Source of the DNA: an uncultured Lachnospiraceae bacterium
GTDB taxonomy: Bacteria > Bacillota > Clostridia > Lachnospirales > Lachnospiraceae
NCBI GenBank assembly: GCA_947174505.1
Contig: CAMWJF010000010.1
Span: forward strand, 26,343 to 90,342
Length of the DNA: 64,000 bases
Reading direction: 5' to 3'
Position 1 is the first letter of the stretch. Each line of letters opens with the position of its first letter. Positions 45,274 through 53,677 of this stretch are shown piece after piece. Made by a program: the position numbers and the translations under genes. The notes beneath the pieces were generated by a model, which was given only the letters and a program-made list of their open reading frames with translations, had not been told where the DNA came from and did no database searches.

Positions 45274-45842
45274 ATTTCGTTCCTCTCCACACGGAGCCAG
45301 AAGTCGTCATCCGCCATCCTGCCCTCCGTCTTTTCTATGATCATCAGGGGATCATAAAAGGGCAGATCCAGCTCCTCCAGCATCAGTTTCATCTTATCCC
45401 TGCTTCCCGGAAAACAGCGGGATTCCAGAAACGCCTCGTACTGTTCGTAGGTGGGCTCTTCTATTTTCCCGAAAGCGCGGCACATAAGGTCTTTCGTATA
45501 ATTACATATCTTTACCCGCCTCTGTGGCGGCGACACATCCATAATCGTACAGATATCTTCTTCCCTTCCATACCAGAGACGCAGCGCCGCATGGCATTCC
45601 GGCACACGGAATCGCTCGATACATCCGGGATCCTCCCGGATCAGTCTGCACAGCGTGACAATTTCACCCCTGATTGGCGTTTTCTGTATTTCCCACCGCT
45701 CTATCGTCTTTACGGAGACATTGACAAACCGTGCAAACTCCGCCTGCGTCAGTTCCAGTGATTTTCGCAGGCACTTTATTTCCTGTCCGTTTATCGTATC
45801 CGCGATCGCGTATCGCTTCCGCTGCTGATCCACACCTCTCAC
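45267..45842 (-). CDS. XRE-type HTH protein with ~100-aa C-terminal extension, overlapping the HipA-like gene
   Basis: IKCLRKSLELTQAEFARFVNVSVKTIERWEIQKTPIRGE HTH; C-terminal LDLPFYDPLMIIEKTEGRMADDDFWLRVERNEIW. Confidence 0.8.
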   Translation of the reverse strand: MRGVDQQRKRYAIADTINGQEIKCLRKSLELTQAEFARFVNVSVKTIERWEIQKTPIRGEIVTLCRLIREDPGCIERFRVPECHAALRLWYGREEDICTIMDVSPPQRRVKICNYTKDLMCRAFGKIEEPTYEQYEAFLESRCFPGSRDKMKLMLEELDLPFYDPLMIIEKTEGRMADDDFWLRVERNEIW

Positions 45843-45935
45843 CGCCTTCCCTTTATCTCTGGTTTTACCTTATCACACGCAAACCCTTAAATCAAGTAGT
45901 AATCCACTCGTTATACTACTCAAAATGATACACAC

Positions 45936-45965
45936 ACAAAAGGAAGCAGCCAAACGACTGCTTCC
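45936..45965 (-). terminator. Rho-independent terminator downstream of the xylanase gene
   Basis: Minus strand GGAAGCAGtcgtttggCTGCTTCCTTTTGTG. Confidence 0.75.
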
Positions 45966-45983
45966 CCATCCATATCATTTCTT

Positions 45984-47345
45984 CTACTCAGCCGTTGCAG
46001 GCTCCAGCTTAGAATCATCCACAAAAGCCCAGAACGCAGGCTTTACCTGATAATCCTTATCAAAAAGTAACGGACACTGCACCCTTGTGCCGTCGGCCGA
46101 ACCGCCTGCGGCATTCGCACTCTGCAGCCAGGAGTGCCGGTCGTCCGTTCCCCAGAATACGATGGCCGTGATCGACACACCTTCCTGTTTCAGGCTTTTC
46201 ACCGCGTCATACAGGGATTTATATACATCCGCCTGTTTTCGGTATTCCTCCTCCGTATCGGTTCCGTCAAAGCCCGCGCTCGCTTTCAGGTCAAGCTCCG
46301 TGATCTGGATTTCATCCACCAATGCCGCGTATTTTCTGGCGCTCTCCTCAAATTCTGCCGCGGAAAAGTTCATATCATAGTGTCCCTGCATGCCCATACC
46401 GTCAATCCGCGCATCCGGGTTGGCCTTAATCTTTTCGATCAGTCTACAGATACCGTCCGCCTTTTTCGCATTGGTGTCATTATAGTCGTTGTAAAAGAGC
46501 TTTACGTATGTCGGCGCATACTGATTGGCGTACACAAACGCCCACTCCACGTAATCGAAGTTGTAAAACACCCGAAACCATGAAGAGTCGGTGCGCATAC
46601 CGCCGTCAGTATCATTGACCGCCTCATTCACCACGTCCCACGCATAGATCATGCCTTTATATTCGCTGTCCTCGCCCTCGTAGTGCTCCATCACCTGTCT
46701 GATGTAATTCTCCATACGGGCAAGCATGGTCTGCTTATCCACATAGGGCTTATCCACATTGTAATCCTCATGGAAAAACCACTCCGGCGTCTGGGAATGC
46801 CATACCAGCACATGACCCCTGACCATGATCTTTCTCCCGTCTTTGCCCACAGTGTCGTTATAGGCCCTGATTTCCTTCAGCATCATATCGGGAACCGTAA
46901 ATCCAAGAACCGGGAACCCATCCTCCCCGATTTTAGGCTTATTCCCCAGAAGGGTATCCGGCTTCATTTCATTTTCCATGGTAACACTGTTAAACTGACC
47001 TTTTACAATCTCCATTCTCGCCTCGTCTGAGAGGGCTGCCATCGGCACGCAGACACCGGCTCTGCCGCCAAACTCTTTCGCGAACGCATACCGCAGTGTC
47101 TGCCCGTCCTCCGCATCCCACTCCCACTCCTGTGGATTGCCATCCAGTTCCTGCGGTTTCTGCCCTTCTTCCTGCGGCTGCTCCGTTTCCTGCATCTGCT
47201 CCGTCCTCTCCGCCTCTGCGGTTGTCACCGTCTCTGCACTGTCCTTCTGCACACCGCTGCCCGCACCACAGCCTGCAGCGCCCAAAACCATACCCGCCAG
47301 CGCCAGCTTTATTAACCAGTCTTTTATCCGTCCGCCTTTTCCCAT
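45984..47345 (-). CDS. GH10 endo-1,4-beta-xylanase, lipoprotein-like signal
   Basis: Signal/lipobox LALAGMVLGAAGCGAGSG; GHVLVWHSQTPEWFF; YAWDVVNEAVND; VDEIQITELDLKAS. Confidence 0.95.
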   Translation of the reverse strand: MGKGGRIKDWLIKLALAGMVLGAAGCGAGSGVQKDSAETVTTAEAERTEQMQETEQPQEEGQKPQELDGNPQEWEWDAEDGQTLRYAFAKEFGGRAGVCVPMAALSDEARMEIVKGQFNSVTMENEMKPDTLLGNKPKIGEDGFPVLGFTVPDMMLKEIRAYNDTVGKDGRKIMVRGHVLVWHSQTPEWFFHEDYNVDKPYVDKQTMLARMENYIRQVMEHYEGEDSEYKGMIYAWDVVNEAVNDTDGGMRTDSSWFRVFYNFDYVEWAFVYANQYAPTYVKLFYNDYNDTNAKKADGICRLIEKIKANPDARIDGMGMQGHYDMNFSAAEFEESARKYAALVDEIQITELDLKASAGFDGTDTEEEYRKQADVYKSLYDAVKSLKQEGVSITAIVFWGTDDRHSWLQSANAAGGSADGTRVQCPLLFDKDYQVKPAFWAFVDDSKLEPATAE

Positions 47346-47461
47346 TTCCTGCCTCCTTCAGCCCTGTATTTGGATTGCCGTGCCCGCGCACGCACCACTA
47401 CTTATGACTGTAAGGCAAAAAGGGGCTACCTTCTTTACAAATGTTGCCCTGATACCGCCAC

Positions 47462-47944
47462 TTATTGCTTTATCATCCCTGTTCCCGTCCGCTGGTACTC
47501 CTTAAGCTTTCGGTTCAGGTTCTCGGATTCTCTTTTATGCAGTCCCCAGATCACAGAGGAAACCGCCACAAAGACAACCGCTATTCCCAAAACCATCACC
47601 GCCAGCATAAAGAGATTCCCTATATCCATCCACGCAAACAGATAACCGCTGCCAATCACCACCACATTAATATACAGATAATGCAATACCTTATTGACCA
47701 CCGCGCGTCTGCGGCTGATTTCCCGGTAGGGATGAATAAAGTTGCCCAGACTGCACACAAGCGCCAGCGCCAGAAGCTGCCAGAGAATATCCGACTCCAG
47801 AAACGTACCCTGCGGCCAGAATACATTATTATAGACCGCGCAGACAAAGACGCTGCCCGTCGTGACCATGCAGAAGGTCAACAGCAGTTCCGTAATTCTT
47901 TTTTTCATACTTTCTGTCATATGATCCCTCGTTTCCGCACACAT
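47462..47944 (-). CDS. DUF3021-like membrane protein
   Basis: Four hydrophobic segments; paired with upstream LytTR gene; ending SSVIWGLHKRESENLNRKLKEYQR. Confidence 0.75.
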   Translation of the reverse strand: MCAETRDHMTESMKKRITELLLTFCMVTTGSVFVCAVYNNVFWPQGTFLESDILWQLLALALVCSLGNFIHPYREISRRRAVVNKVLHYLYINVVVIGSGYLFAWMDIGNLFMLAVMVLGIAVVFVAVSSVIWGLHKRESENLNRKLKEYQRTGTGMIKQ

Positions 47945-47979
47945 CTGCGCGTTTTTCCGTTTTACCGTCTCAGTTTCCC

Positions 47980-48417
47980 TTACATACCGAGTCTCTTTTT
48001 AAGCACAGGCACATACTGCCTGGATATCATAAGCCGCTCCCCGTTCATCATCTGCGCCTCAAACCGTCCGCCGAAGTCCGGCGCGAACTGCTTTACCTTG
48101 GCCAGATTGATAATCACCGATTTGGACGCCCTGAAAAAATCCGTATTGGCATACGTCTCCTCGATCTCATACAGCTTATATCTGACCTCGTACACGTCCT
48201 GTTCCAGATAGAGAAAAACCTTATTGTCCACAGCCTCAAAATAATAGATCTCTCCCGCGTCAATCTGCCTGATCTTGTCGTTGTCCGTAACCGTAAATTT
48301 TCCGCGCCTTGTCTTTAACTCGTGAATCATGCGGAGCAGGGCCTCGTCTAAATCCCTGCACCTCACAATGATCTCTTCCTCTTCCCCGGGCGCAATATCC
48401 TGTATTGTTATCTTCAT
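47980..48417 (-). CDS. LytTR DNA-binding domain transcriptional regulator
   Basis: IRQIDAGEIYYFEAVDNKVFLYLEQDVYEVRYKLYEIEETYANTDFFRASKSVIINLAKVKQFAPDFGGRFEAQMMNGERLMISRQYVPVLKKRLGM. Confidence 0.94.
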   Translation of the reverse strand: MKITIQDIAPGEEEEIIVRCRDLDEALLRMIHELKTRRGKFTVTDNDKIRQIDAGEIYYFEAVDNKVFLYLEQDVYEVRYKLYEIEETYANTDFFRASKSVIINLAKVKQFAPDFGGRFEAQMMNGERLMISRQYVPVLKKRLGM

Positions 48418-48492
48418 ATTTCCTTCCATTCCATCGACAGACTTATATTTCTCTCTTCCCACGTCAGAGCCATTAGCCTTCCCTACATGAAA

Positions 48493-50145
48493 CTATTTTC
48501 CTCTCGCCACTCTTGCCGGATACCACCTCTGAAACCATGCCGTAAAAATTCCCATAAAGACAGGAAGCACAGAATTGATTAGCCCTGACAGACTGCTTAC
48601 CGCCGACCGCATCAGAAACCAGCTGAAAACTGCCGTAACCAGATACAGGATACCCCAGAGTATGGTCAGAATCCGGTTTGTCTTTATAAAAAGCAGATTT
48701 TTCAAGGCGGATTCACCCCCATAATCGTTCATGGAATAATGGGCCGTAAGAGGCACCCGTTTCCCCGGACAGGACGCCAGCCACATAACGCCGAATGCCA
48801 GATAGGAAACCGGCAGCATCAGTTTTTCGGACGCGCCAGCCAGCATCAAAACGGAAAATCCCGTCACCAGCGCGCCGCTGATCACATCGTACACCGTTTT
48901 CTTATGCCGGTAATAAAGAAGCGGCACAAGCGCACATGCCGCAATGCTGAGCAGGCATCCGGGCTGTCTGCTGATGGAGACAGCCACCCAGAATACAATC
49001 CACGGAATCAGCATGATATTCATATCGGTATTCCTCTGAGCCGACCCCTCTTCCATCCGTTTTTCCTGTGGATGGGAGCTGCTGAAATAATCATCCCATT
49101 TCAGCAGCAGGTTAAAGTCTCCCTTCACATGATAAAGCCCCTGCATCATGGCCTCATCTCCCCGGATTTCTCCAACTGCAATCGAACGCCATACGGTGAC
49201 CGGCGTCTCAATCCTTGTGTCGGCAGAAAGGGAGCCGTCCGTGTAGACATGGCTGCCATCCTTTCCCAACAGAATCTGATAGCATTCCTCCACGTCCGTG
49301 TAGCACATCTCCAGCACGGTATCCCTGCCGGACCAGCTCTCCTTCCGATAAAGCGCCGCCATCTGTCTGGTAAAAACCAGCGTGTCAGTCTCTTTGTCTG
49401 CACCGCTGTTTTTTCCCGTTCCGGCATCCCCCTTTTCTATCCCCCAGCTTGCGTCCGCACATGCCTCAAAGGTTTCCCTCGGCAGCAGAAGCTGTGCGAG
49501 CCGCTCCCGGCTCTCAGCCGAGATACCGCCATTTATATACTCCCTTCCCGCCTGCTCCACGCAGGAAAGATATTCCCCGGTAAGCGCGGACAGCTCCGAC
49601 ACCCGGAACAGTTCCCCCTGCCCGCAGAAAATCGCCGTATAATTGTCCCGCCCGCAGATATGGTCAAAAAGACTGTACACACCGTCATAATTCCCTTCTG
49701 CCGTGTAGAAGCCACAGGTAGAAACCACCACCGTCCTTTTCCCGGTCATGTCATAACGGGAAGGATGTCCGCCGCTCCCGATCTGCCCTTCCCGCTCTTC
49801 CATGAAGGGAAGCAGCATGGGAAGCTGGCGGTCTATCAGATTTTTCAGACTACCCGGCACTGTAAAATAATACAGCGGGAAGCTCCATACTGTGATATCC
49901 GCCCAGAGCAGATCCTGAATGATCTGTCCCATATCGTCCTCTATGCAGCATTTGCCGGGCGTGCGGTTCCAGCAGGAGAAGCATCCCAGACAGGGTTTGA
50001 TATCCATCTGACAGACCGTGCGTTCCCGGATCTGCGCCTCCCCGGTCTCCTGCTTTATCCCTTTTAAAAATGCGCCTGTCAACCGCCAGGTATTACTTTT
50101 TGCCCCCTTCGGGCTTCCGTTTATCACCAGAATATTCACATCCAT
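48493..50145 (-). CDS. Flavodoxin-like NAD(P)H oxidoreductase fused to an SCP2-like segment and a multi-TM C-terminus
   Basis: MDVNILVINGSPKGAKSNTWRL...CLGCFSCW...GKCCIEDDM; VLEMCYTDVEECYQILLGKDGSHVYTDGSLSADTRIETPVTVWRSIAVGEIRGDEAMMQGLYHVKGDFNLLLKWDDYF; C-terminal hydrophobic helices. Confidence 0.75.
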   Translation of the reverse strand: MDVNILVINGSPKGAKSNTWRLTGAFLKGIKQETGEAQIRERTVCQMDIKPCLGCFSCWNRTPGKCCIEDDMGQIIQDLLWADITVWSFPLYYFTVPGSLKNLIDRQLPMLLPFMEEREGQIGSGGHPSRYDMTGKRTVVVSTCGFYTAEGNYDGVYSLFDHICGRDNYTAIFCGQGELFRVSELSALTGEYLSCVEQAGREYINGGISAESRERLAQLLLPRETFEACADASWGIEKGDAGTGKNSGADKETDTLVFTRQMAALYRKESWSGRDTVLEMCYTDVEECYQILLGKDGSHVYTDGSLSADTRIETPVTVWRSIAVGEIRGDEAMMQGLYHVKGDFNLLLKWDDYFSSSHPQEKRMEEGSAQRNTDMNIMLIPWIVFWVAVSISRQPGCLLSIAACALVPLLYYRHKKTVYDVISGALVTGFSVLMLAGASEKLMLPVSYLAFGVMWLASCPGKRVPLTAHYSMNDYGGESALKNLLFIKTNRILTILWGILYLVTAVFSWFLMRSAVSSLSGLINSVLPVFMGIFTAWFQRWYPARVARGK

Positions 50146-50263
50146 CCGCCTCCTTTTTCTTCTGGGCACATGGTAACGCCAAACATTTTTTCTGGCAATA
50201 AAAGGGACGGTAAGTGGTTTATTTATGATGGTAAGATGCACGGCAAATGCCGTAATGACATAA

Positions 50264-50315
50264 TAAATCCCTCAATTCATGCAGTTTCTTATCTGCTCAA
50301 ATTGAGGAATTTATG
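50264..50315 (-). terminator. Long inverted repeat downstream of hepT-like gene
   Basis: aaatccctcaattc...aattgaggaattt. Confidence 0.5.
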
Positions 50316-50333
50316 AAATATCCCATTTTCGGA

Positions 50334-50669
50334 CTATATATACTTTTCTATCTCGGCTTTCGGCAACGGTAAATCATCTTTGATCGTATCCCATACAATA
50401 TTCATGTTCACGCTGGAATAGCCATGAACAATCCGATTCCGCATACCATAAAGCTGTTTCCATGGTATCGTTCTGACATTCTCCTTAAACTCATCCGTCA
50501 TAGATACCTTTGCGAGTTCACCAATTTGCATAAGATTAAACACACACGCCTCAACCCTCATGGAGTCCATTTGGAATGACTTAAGATCTTTACAGTCTTC
50601 ACAGTATTTTAAAACAGAAACTATATGATTATATATTTTCTCTAAAACCTGCCTATCCTTCCTGTCCAT
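50334..50669 (-). CDS. HepT-like HEPN ribonuclease toxin
   Basis: YGMRNRIVHGYSSVNMNIVWDTI with R-x4-H HEPN motif; overlaps MntA-like gene. Confidence 0.92.
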   Translation of the reverse strand: MDRKDRQVLEKIYNHIVSVLKYCEDCKDLKSFQMDSMRVEACVFNLMQIGELAKVSMTDEFKENVRTIPWKQLYGMRNRIVHGYSSVNMNIVWDTIKDDLPLPKAEIEKYI

Positions 50670-50961
50670 AAATCACCACTCCATTTTTTTTAATCTCCTC
50701 ACCAACCAGTGAATCTGATGTAAGCTGTGAAACATCAAGTAAATCGACATTCTTCCCAAGTGCTGTCACAATATCCTCAAGCAGCCCGAAAAAAGACAGC
50801 CCTCTTAATCCACTATCAACCAAAATATCAACATCGCTGTTCTTCTTTGCCTTCCCTTTTGCATAGGAGCCAAAAAGAATTGCCTTCTTAATTTTATGAT
50901 CTGCAAATACAGGCTGCAAAATCGTTTGAATCTGCAATGACGTATAAATAATCTCACACAT
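50653..50961 (-). CDS. MntA-like minimal nucleotidyltransferase antitoxin
   Basis: KKAILFGSYAKGKAKKNSDVDILVDSGLRGL (GSx10DxD). Confidence 0.92.
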   Translation of the reverse strand: MCEIIYTSLQIQTILQPVFADHKIKKAILFGSYAKGKAKKNSDVDILVDSGLRGLSFFGLLEDIVTALGKNVDLLDVSQLTSDSLVGEEIKKNGVVIYGQEG

Positions 50962-50980
50962 ACTCGCCAGTCCTTCCAGA

Positions 50981-52177
50981 TTATTTCACCAATGCTGCCG
51001 TCTCCCTCGCAATCGCAAGCTCCTCATTGGTAGGAACTACAAGCACTTTCACTTTTGAATCAGGTGTACTGATCTCCCGGTCCTCCCCGCGCACTTCATT
51101 TTTCTCCTGATCCAGAGTAATCCCCAGATACCCAAGTCTGTCACAGACAAGTCTTCTGACCAAAGGATTGTTCTCCCCTACGCCTGCGGTAAAGCAGATC
51201 GCATCCACACCGTTCATGGCCGCCGTGTATGCACCGATATATTTCGTCACACGGTATGCGAAGGTTCGGATCGTGCGAAGGCCTCTGTCCTCTCCTGCCA
51301 CATAAGATTTCTCCAAGTCCCTGAAATCCGATGACAGATTATCGGAAAGACCGAGCACGCCGGACTTCTTGTTGAGAACGGTCATCATCTCGTCGATGCT
51401 CTTATTCTCCTTGTGGGCAATATACTCAATGATCGCCGGGTCAATGTCACCGGAGCGGGTACCCATGATCAGTCCCTCAAGGGGCGTCAGCCCCATGGAA
51501 GTATCCACGCACTCACCGTTCTTTACCGCAGAAATGCTCGCGCCGTTTCCCAGATGGCAGACAATGATCTTCATATCCTCATACTTCTTCCCCAAAAGCT
51601 CCGCGGCTCTCTTCGACACATAGGAGTGGCTTGTGCCGTGGAACCCGTATCTTCTCACCTGATATTTTTCGTAATATTCATAAGGCAGGCCGTAAAGATA
51701 CGCTTCACTGGGCATGGTCTGGTGGAAAGCCGTGTCGAACACACCAACCATCGGGGTATTCGGCATCAGTTTTTTACAGGCGTCAATGCCGATCAGGTTG
51801 GCCGGATTATGTAAGGGCGCCAGATCGTTGCAGTCTCTGATCGCCTCGACCACCTCATCGGTAATGATCGTGGATGACGCAAACTTTTCCCCGCCATGCA
51901 CAATACGGTGGCCAACCGCACCGATTTCATCCAGAGATTTCACCACGCCCGCCTTTTCGTTCATCAGCGCGTTTAACACCAGCTCGATGGCCTTGGTGTG
52001 ATCGGGCATGGGCGTTACGGTCTCTTCCTTTTCTCCGCCCGCAGGCTGATAGACAAGCTGGCTGCCGTCAATGCCGATGCGCTCGCAAAGGCCTTTCGCG
52101 ATCTGCTTCTCCGTCTCCGCGTCGATGAGCTGGAATTTTAAGGAGGAGCTGCCGCAGTTGATCACAAGTATATTCAT
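50981..52177 (-). CDS. ackA: Acetate kinase
   Basis: MNILVINCGSSSLKFQLIDAETEKQIAKGL; GFHGTSHSYVSKRAAELLGK. Confidence 0.98.
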   Translation of the reverse strand: MNILVINCGSSSLKFQLIDAETEKQIAKGLCERIGIDGSQLVYQPAGGEKEETVTPMPDHTKAIELVLNALMNEKAGVVKSLDEIGAVGHRIVHGGEKFASSTIITDEVVEAIRDCNDLAPLHNPANLIGIDACKKLMPNTPMVGVFDTAFHQTMPSEAYLYGLPYEYYEKYQVRRYGFHGTSHSYVSKRAAELLGKKYEDMKIIVCHLGNGASISAVKNGECVDTSMGLTPLEGLIMGTRSGDIDPAIIEYIAHKENKSIDEMMTVLNKKSGVLGLSDNLSSDFRDLEKSYVAGEDRGLRTIRTFAYRVTKYIGAYTAAMNGVDAICFTAGVGENNPLVRRLVCDRLGYLGITLDQEKNEVRGEDREISTPDSKVKVLVVPTNEELAIARETAALVK

Positions 52178-52211
52178 AAGTTTACCTTCTTTCTATTCTT
52201 TCAATAATTTA

Positions 52212-52518
52212 CCCCGCAGTGCCGCTCGATTCCGCTTCGCTTCATCTCGCTCGCGGGCTTCGCCCTATGCATCCGCAATCTGATAAGCTGACACGTCACC
52301 CCGCAGTGCCGCTCGATTCCGCTCCGCTTCATCTCGCTCGCGGGCTTCGCCCTATGCATCCGCAATCTGATAAGCTGACACGTCACCCCGCAGTGCCGCT
52401 CGATTCCGCTCCGCTTCATCTCGCTCGCGGGCTTCGCCCTATGCATCCGCAATCTGAAAAAATTGTCAGCAAGCTGCCATTTTTTCATCTTACGTCTGCG
52501 CACTGCTCATTGCCATCA
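52212..52518. repeat. Structured intergenic repeat element (family B, copy 2) with 3 x 87-bp near-identical tandem modules
   Basis: Units start at 52212, 52299, 52386 (ccccgcagtgccgctcgattccgct[c/t]cgcttcatctcgctcgcgggcttcgccctatgcatccgcaatctga); terminus gtctgcgcactgctcattgccatca shared with 32542-32680. Confidence 0.92.
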
Positions 52519-53523
52519 CGCAAGCTGTGCCTGCACTGCGGTCAGGGCTACCACGCCTACGATATCCTGCCAGGAGCAGCCGCGGGAGAGGTCGTTTACG
52601 GGCTTGGAAATGCCCTGTAGCATGGGGCCGTAGGCTTCTGCCTTGCCGAGTCTCTGCACCAGTTTATAGCCGATATTGCCGCAGTCCAGATTGGGAAATA
52701 TCAGCACGTTGGCCTTACCCGCCACCTCGCTGCCGGGCGCTTTGGATTTGGCCACCTGGGGCACCAGCGCGGCGTCGGACTGCAGTTCACCGTCGATGGT
52801 GAGATGGGGATACTGCTCGTGTGCGATCCGCGTCGCCTCCACCATCTTGTCCACCAGCGGATGCTTGGCGCTTCCCTTGGTGGAGTGGGACAACATGGCG
52901 ATAATCGGTTTCGCCCCCACAAGGCTCTTAAAGCTCTTGGCGGAAGTGTCCGCAATGGCCGCCAGTTCCTCCGCCGTAGGATCCTGATTCAGGCCACAGT
53001 CCGCAAAGATAAATGTGCCGTTCTCACCGAACTCACAGTCCGGCACATCGAGAATAAAAAAGCCCGATACAAGCTTCACGCCGGGCGCAGTCTTTAAAAT
53101 CTGCAGCGCCGGACGCAGCGTATCCGCCGTAGCATGGCAGGCTCCCGCCACCATACCGTCCGCATCGTTGGCCTTAACCATCACCACGCCGAAGGTCAGA
53201 TAATCCTTAAGCAGCGTCTCCCTTGCCTTCTCCGGCGTCATTCCCTTATTCTTTCTGATCTCGTACAGCAGCTCCACATACTCGTCCAGCTTTTCCGTTT
53301 TTTCGGGATCAATGATCTGCACGCCGTCCAGCTCCACTTCCAGCCAGCCCGCACCGTCCATGATCTTCTCCTCATTCCCCACCATGATGATATCGGCGAT
53401 CCCTTCCTTTAGAATATTGGCCGCAGCGATCAGAGTCCTTTTATCATTGGTCTCCGGCAGAACAATTGTCTTTTTATCGCTTCTGGCCTTCTCCTTCATC
53501 AGATCAATATAAGACATAGCCAT
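52516..53523 (-). CDS. pta: Phosphate acetyltransferase
   Basis: YIDLMKEKARSDKKTIVLPETNDKRTLIAA; AMLSHSTKGSAKHPLVDKM; DGELQSDAALVPQVAKSKAPGS. Confidence 0.98.
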   Translation of the reverse strand: MAMSYIDLMKEKARSDKKTIVLPETNDKRTLIAAANILKEGIADIIMVGNEEKIMDGAGWLEVELDGVQIIDPEKTEKLDEYVELLYEIRKNKGMTPEKARETLLKDYLTFGVVMVKANDADGMVAGACHATADTLRPALQILKTAPGVKLVSGFFILDVPDCEFGENGTFIFADCGLNQDPTAEELAAIADTSAKSFKSLVGAKPIIAMLSHSTKGSAKHPLVDKMVEATRIAHEQYPHLTIDGELQSDAALVPQVAKSKAPGSEVAGKANVLIFPNLDCGNIGYKLVQRLGKAEAYGPMLQGISKPVNDLSRGCSWQDIVGVVALTAVQAQLA

Positions 53524-53546
53524 ACCCTCCTTCTTTCTATGATTAC

Positions 53547-53575
53547 ATGATACCTAATTCCGCTTTCTTAGACAA
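53547..53575 (-). promoter_or_regulatory. Sigma-A-type promoter for pta-ackA
   Basis: Minus strand TTGTCT, 17-bp spacer, TATCAT. Confidence 0.55.
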
Positions 53576-53677
53576 GTAATTTTCTGATCTGTTTGAAAGA
53601 AAAAACAATACAAATTCGCCGCGTTGTGATAAACTGGAAACAGGGAATACATACACTTCGGGAGAAACGGAAAAGCC

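Noticed and set aside
48739-50067. 442-aa plus-strand ORF
   Set aside because: Antisense to the flavodoxin fusion gene, which has clear motifs
52201-52503. 100-aa repetitive ORF (LRMHRAKPASEMKRSGIERHCGV x3) as a real protein
   Set aside because: It is a by-product of the 87-bp repeat being divisible by three; the same core at 32542 is not in a comparable ORF. Kept only as a point to test in the repeat finding
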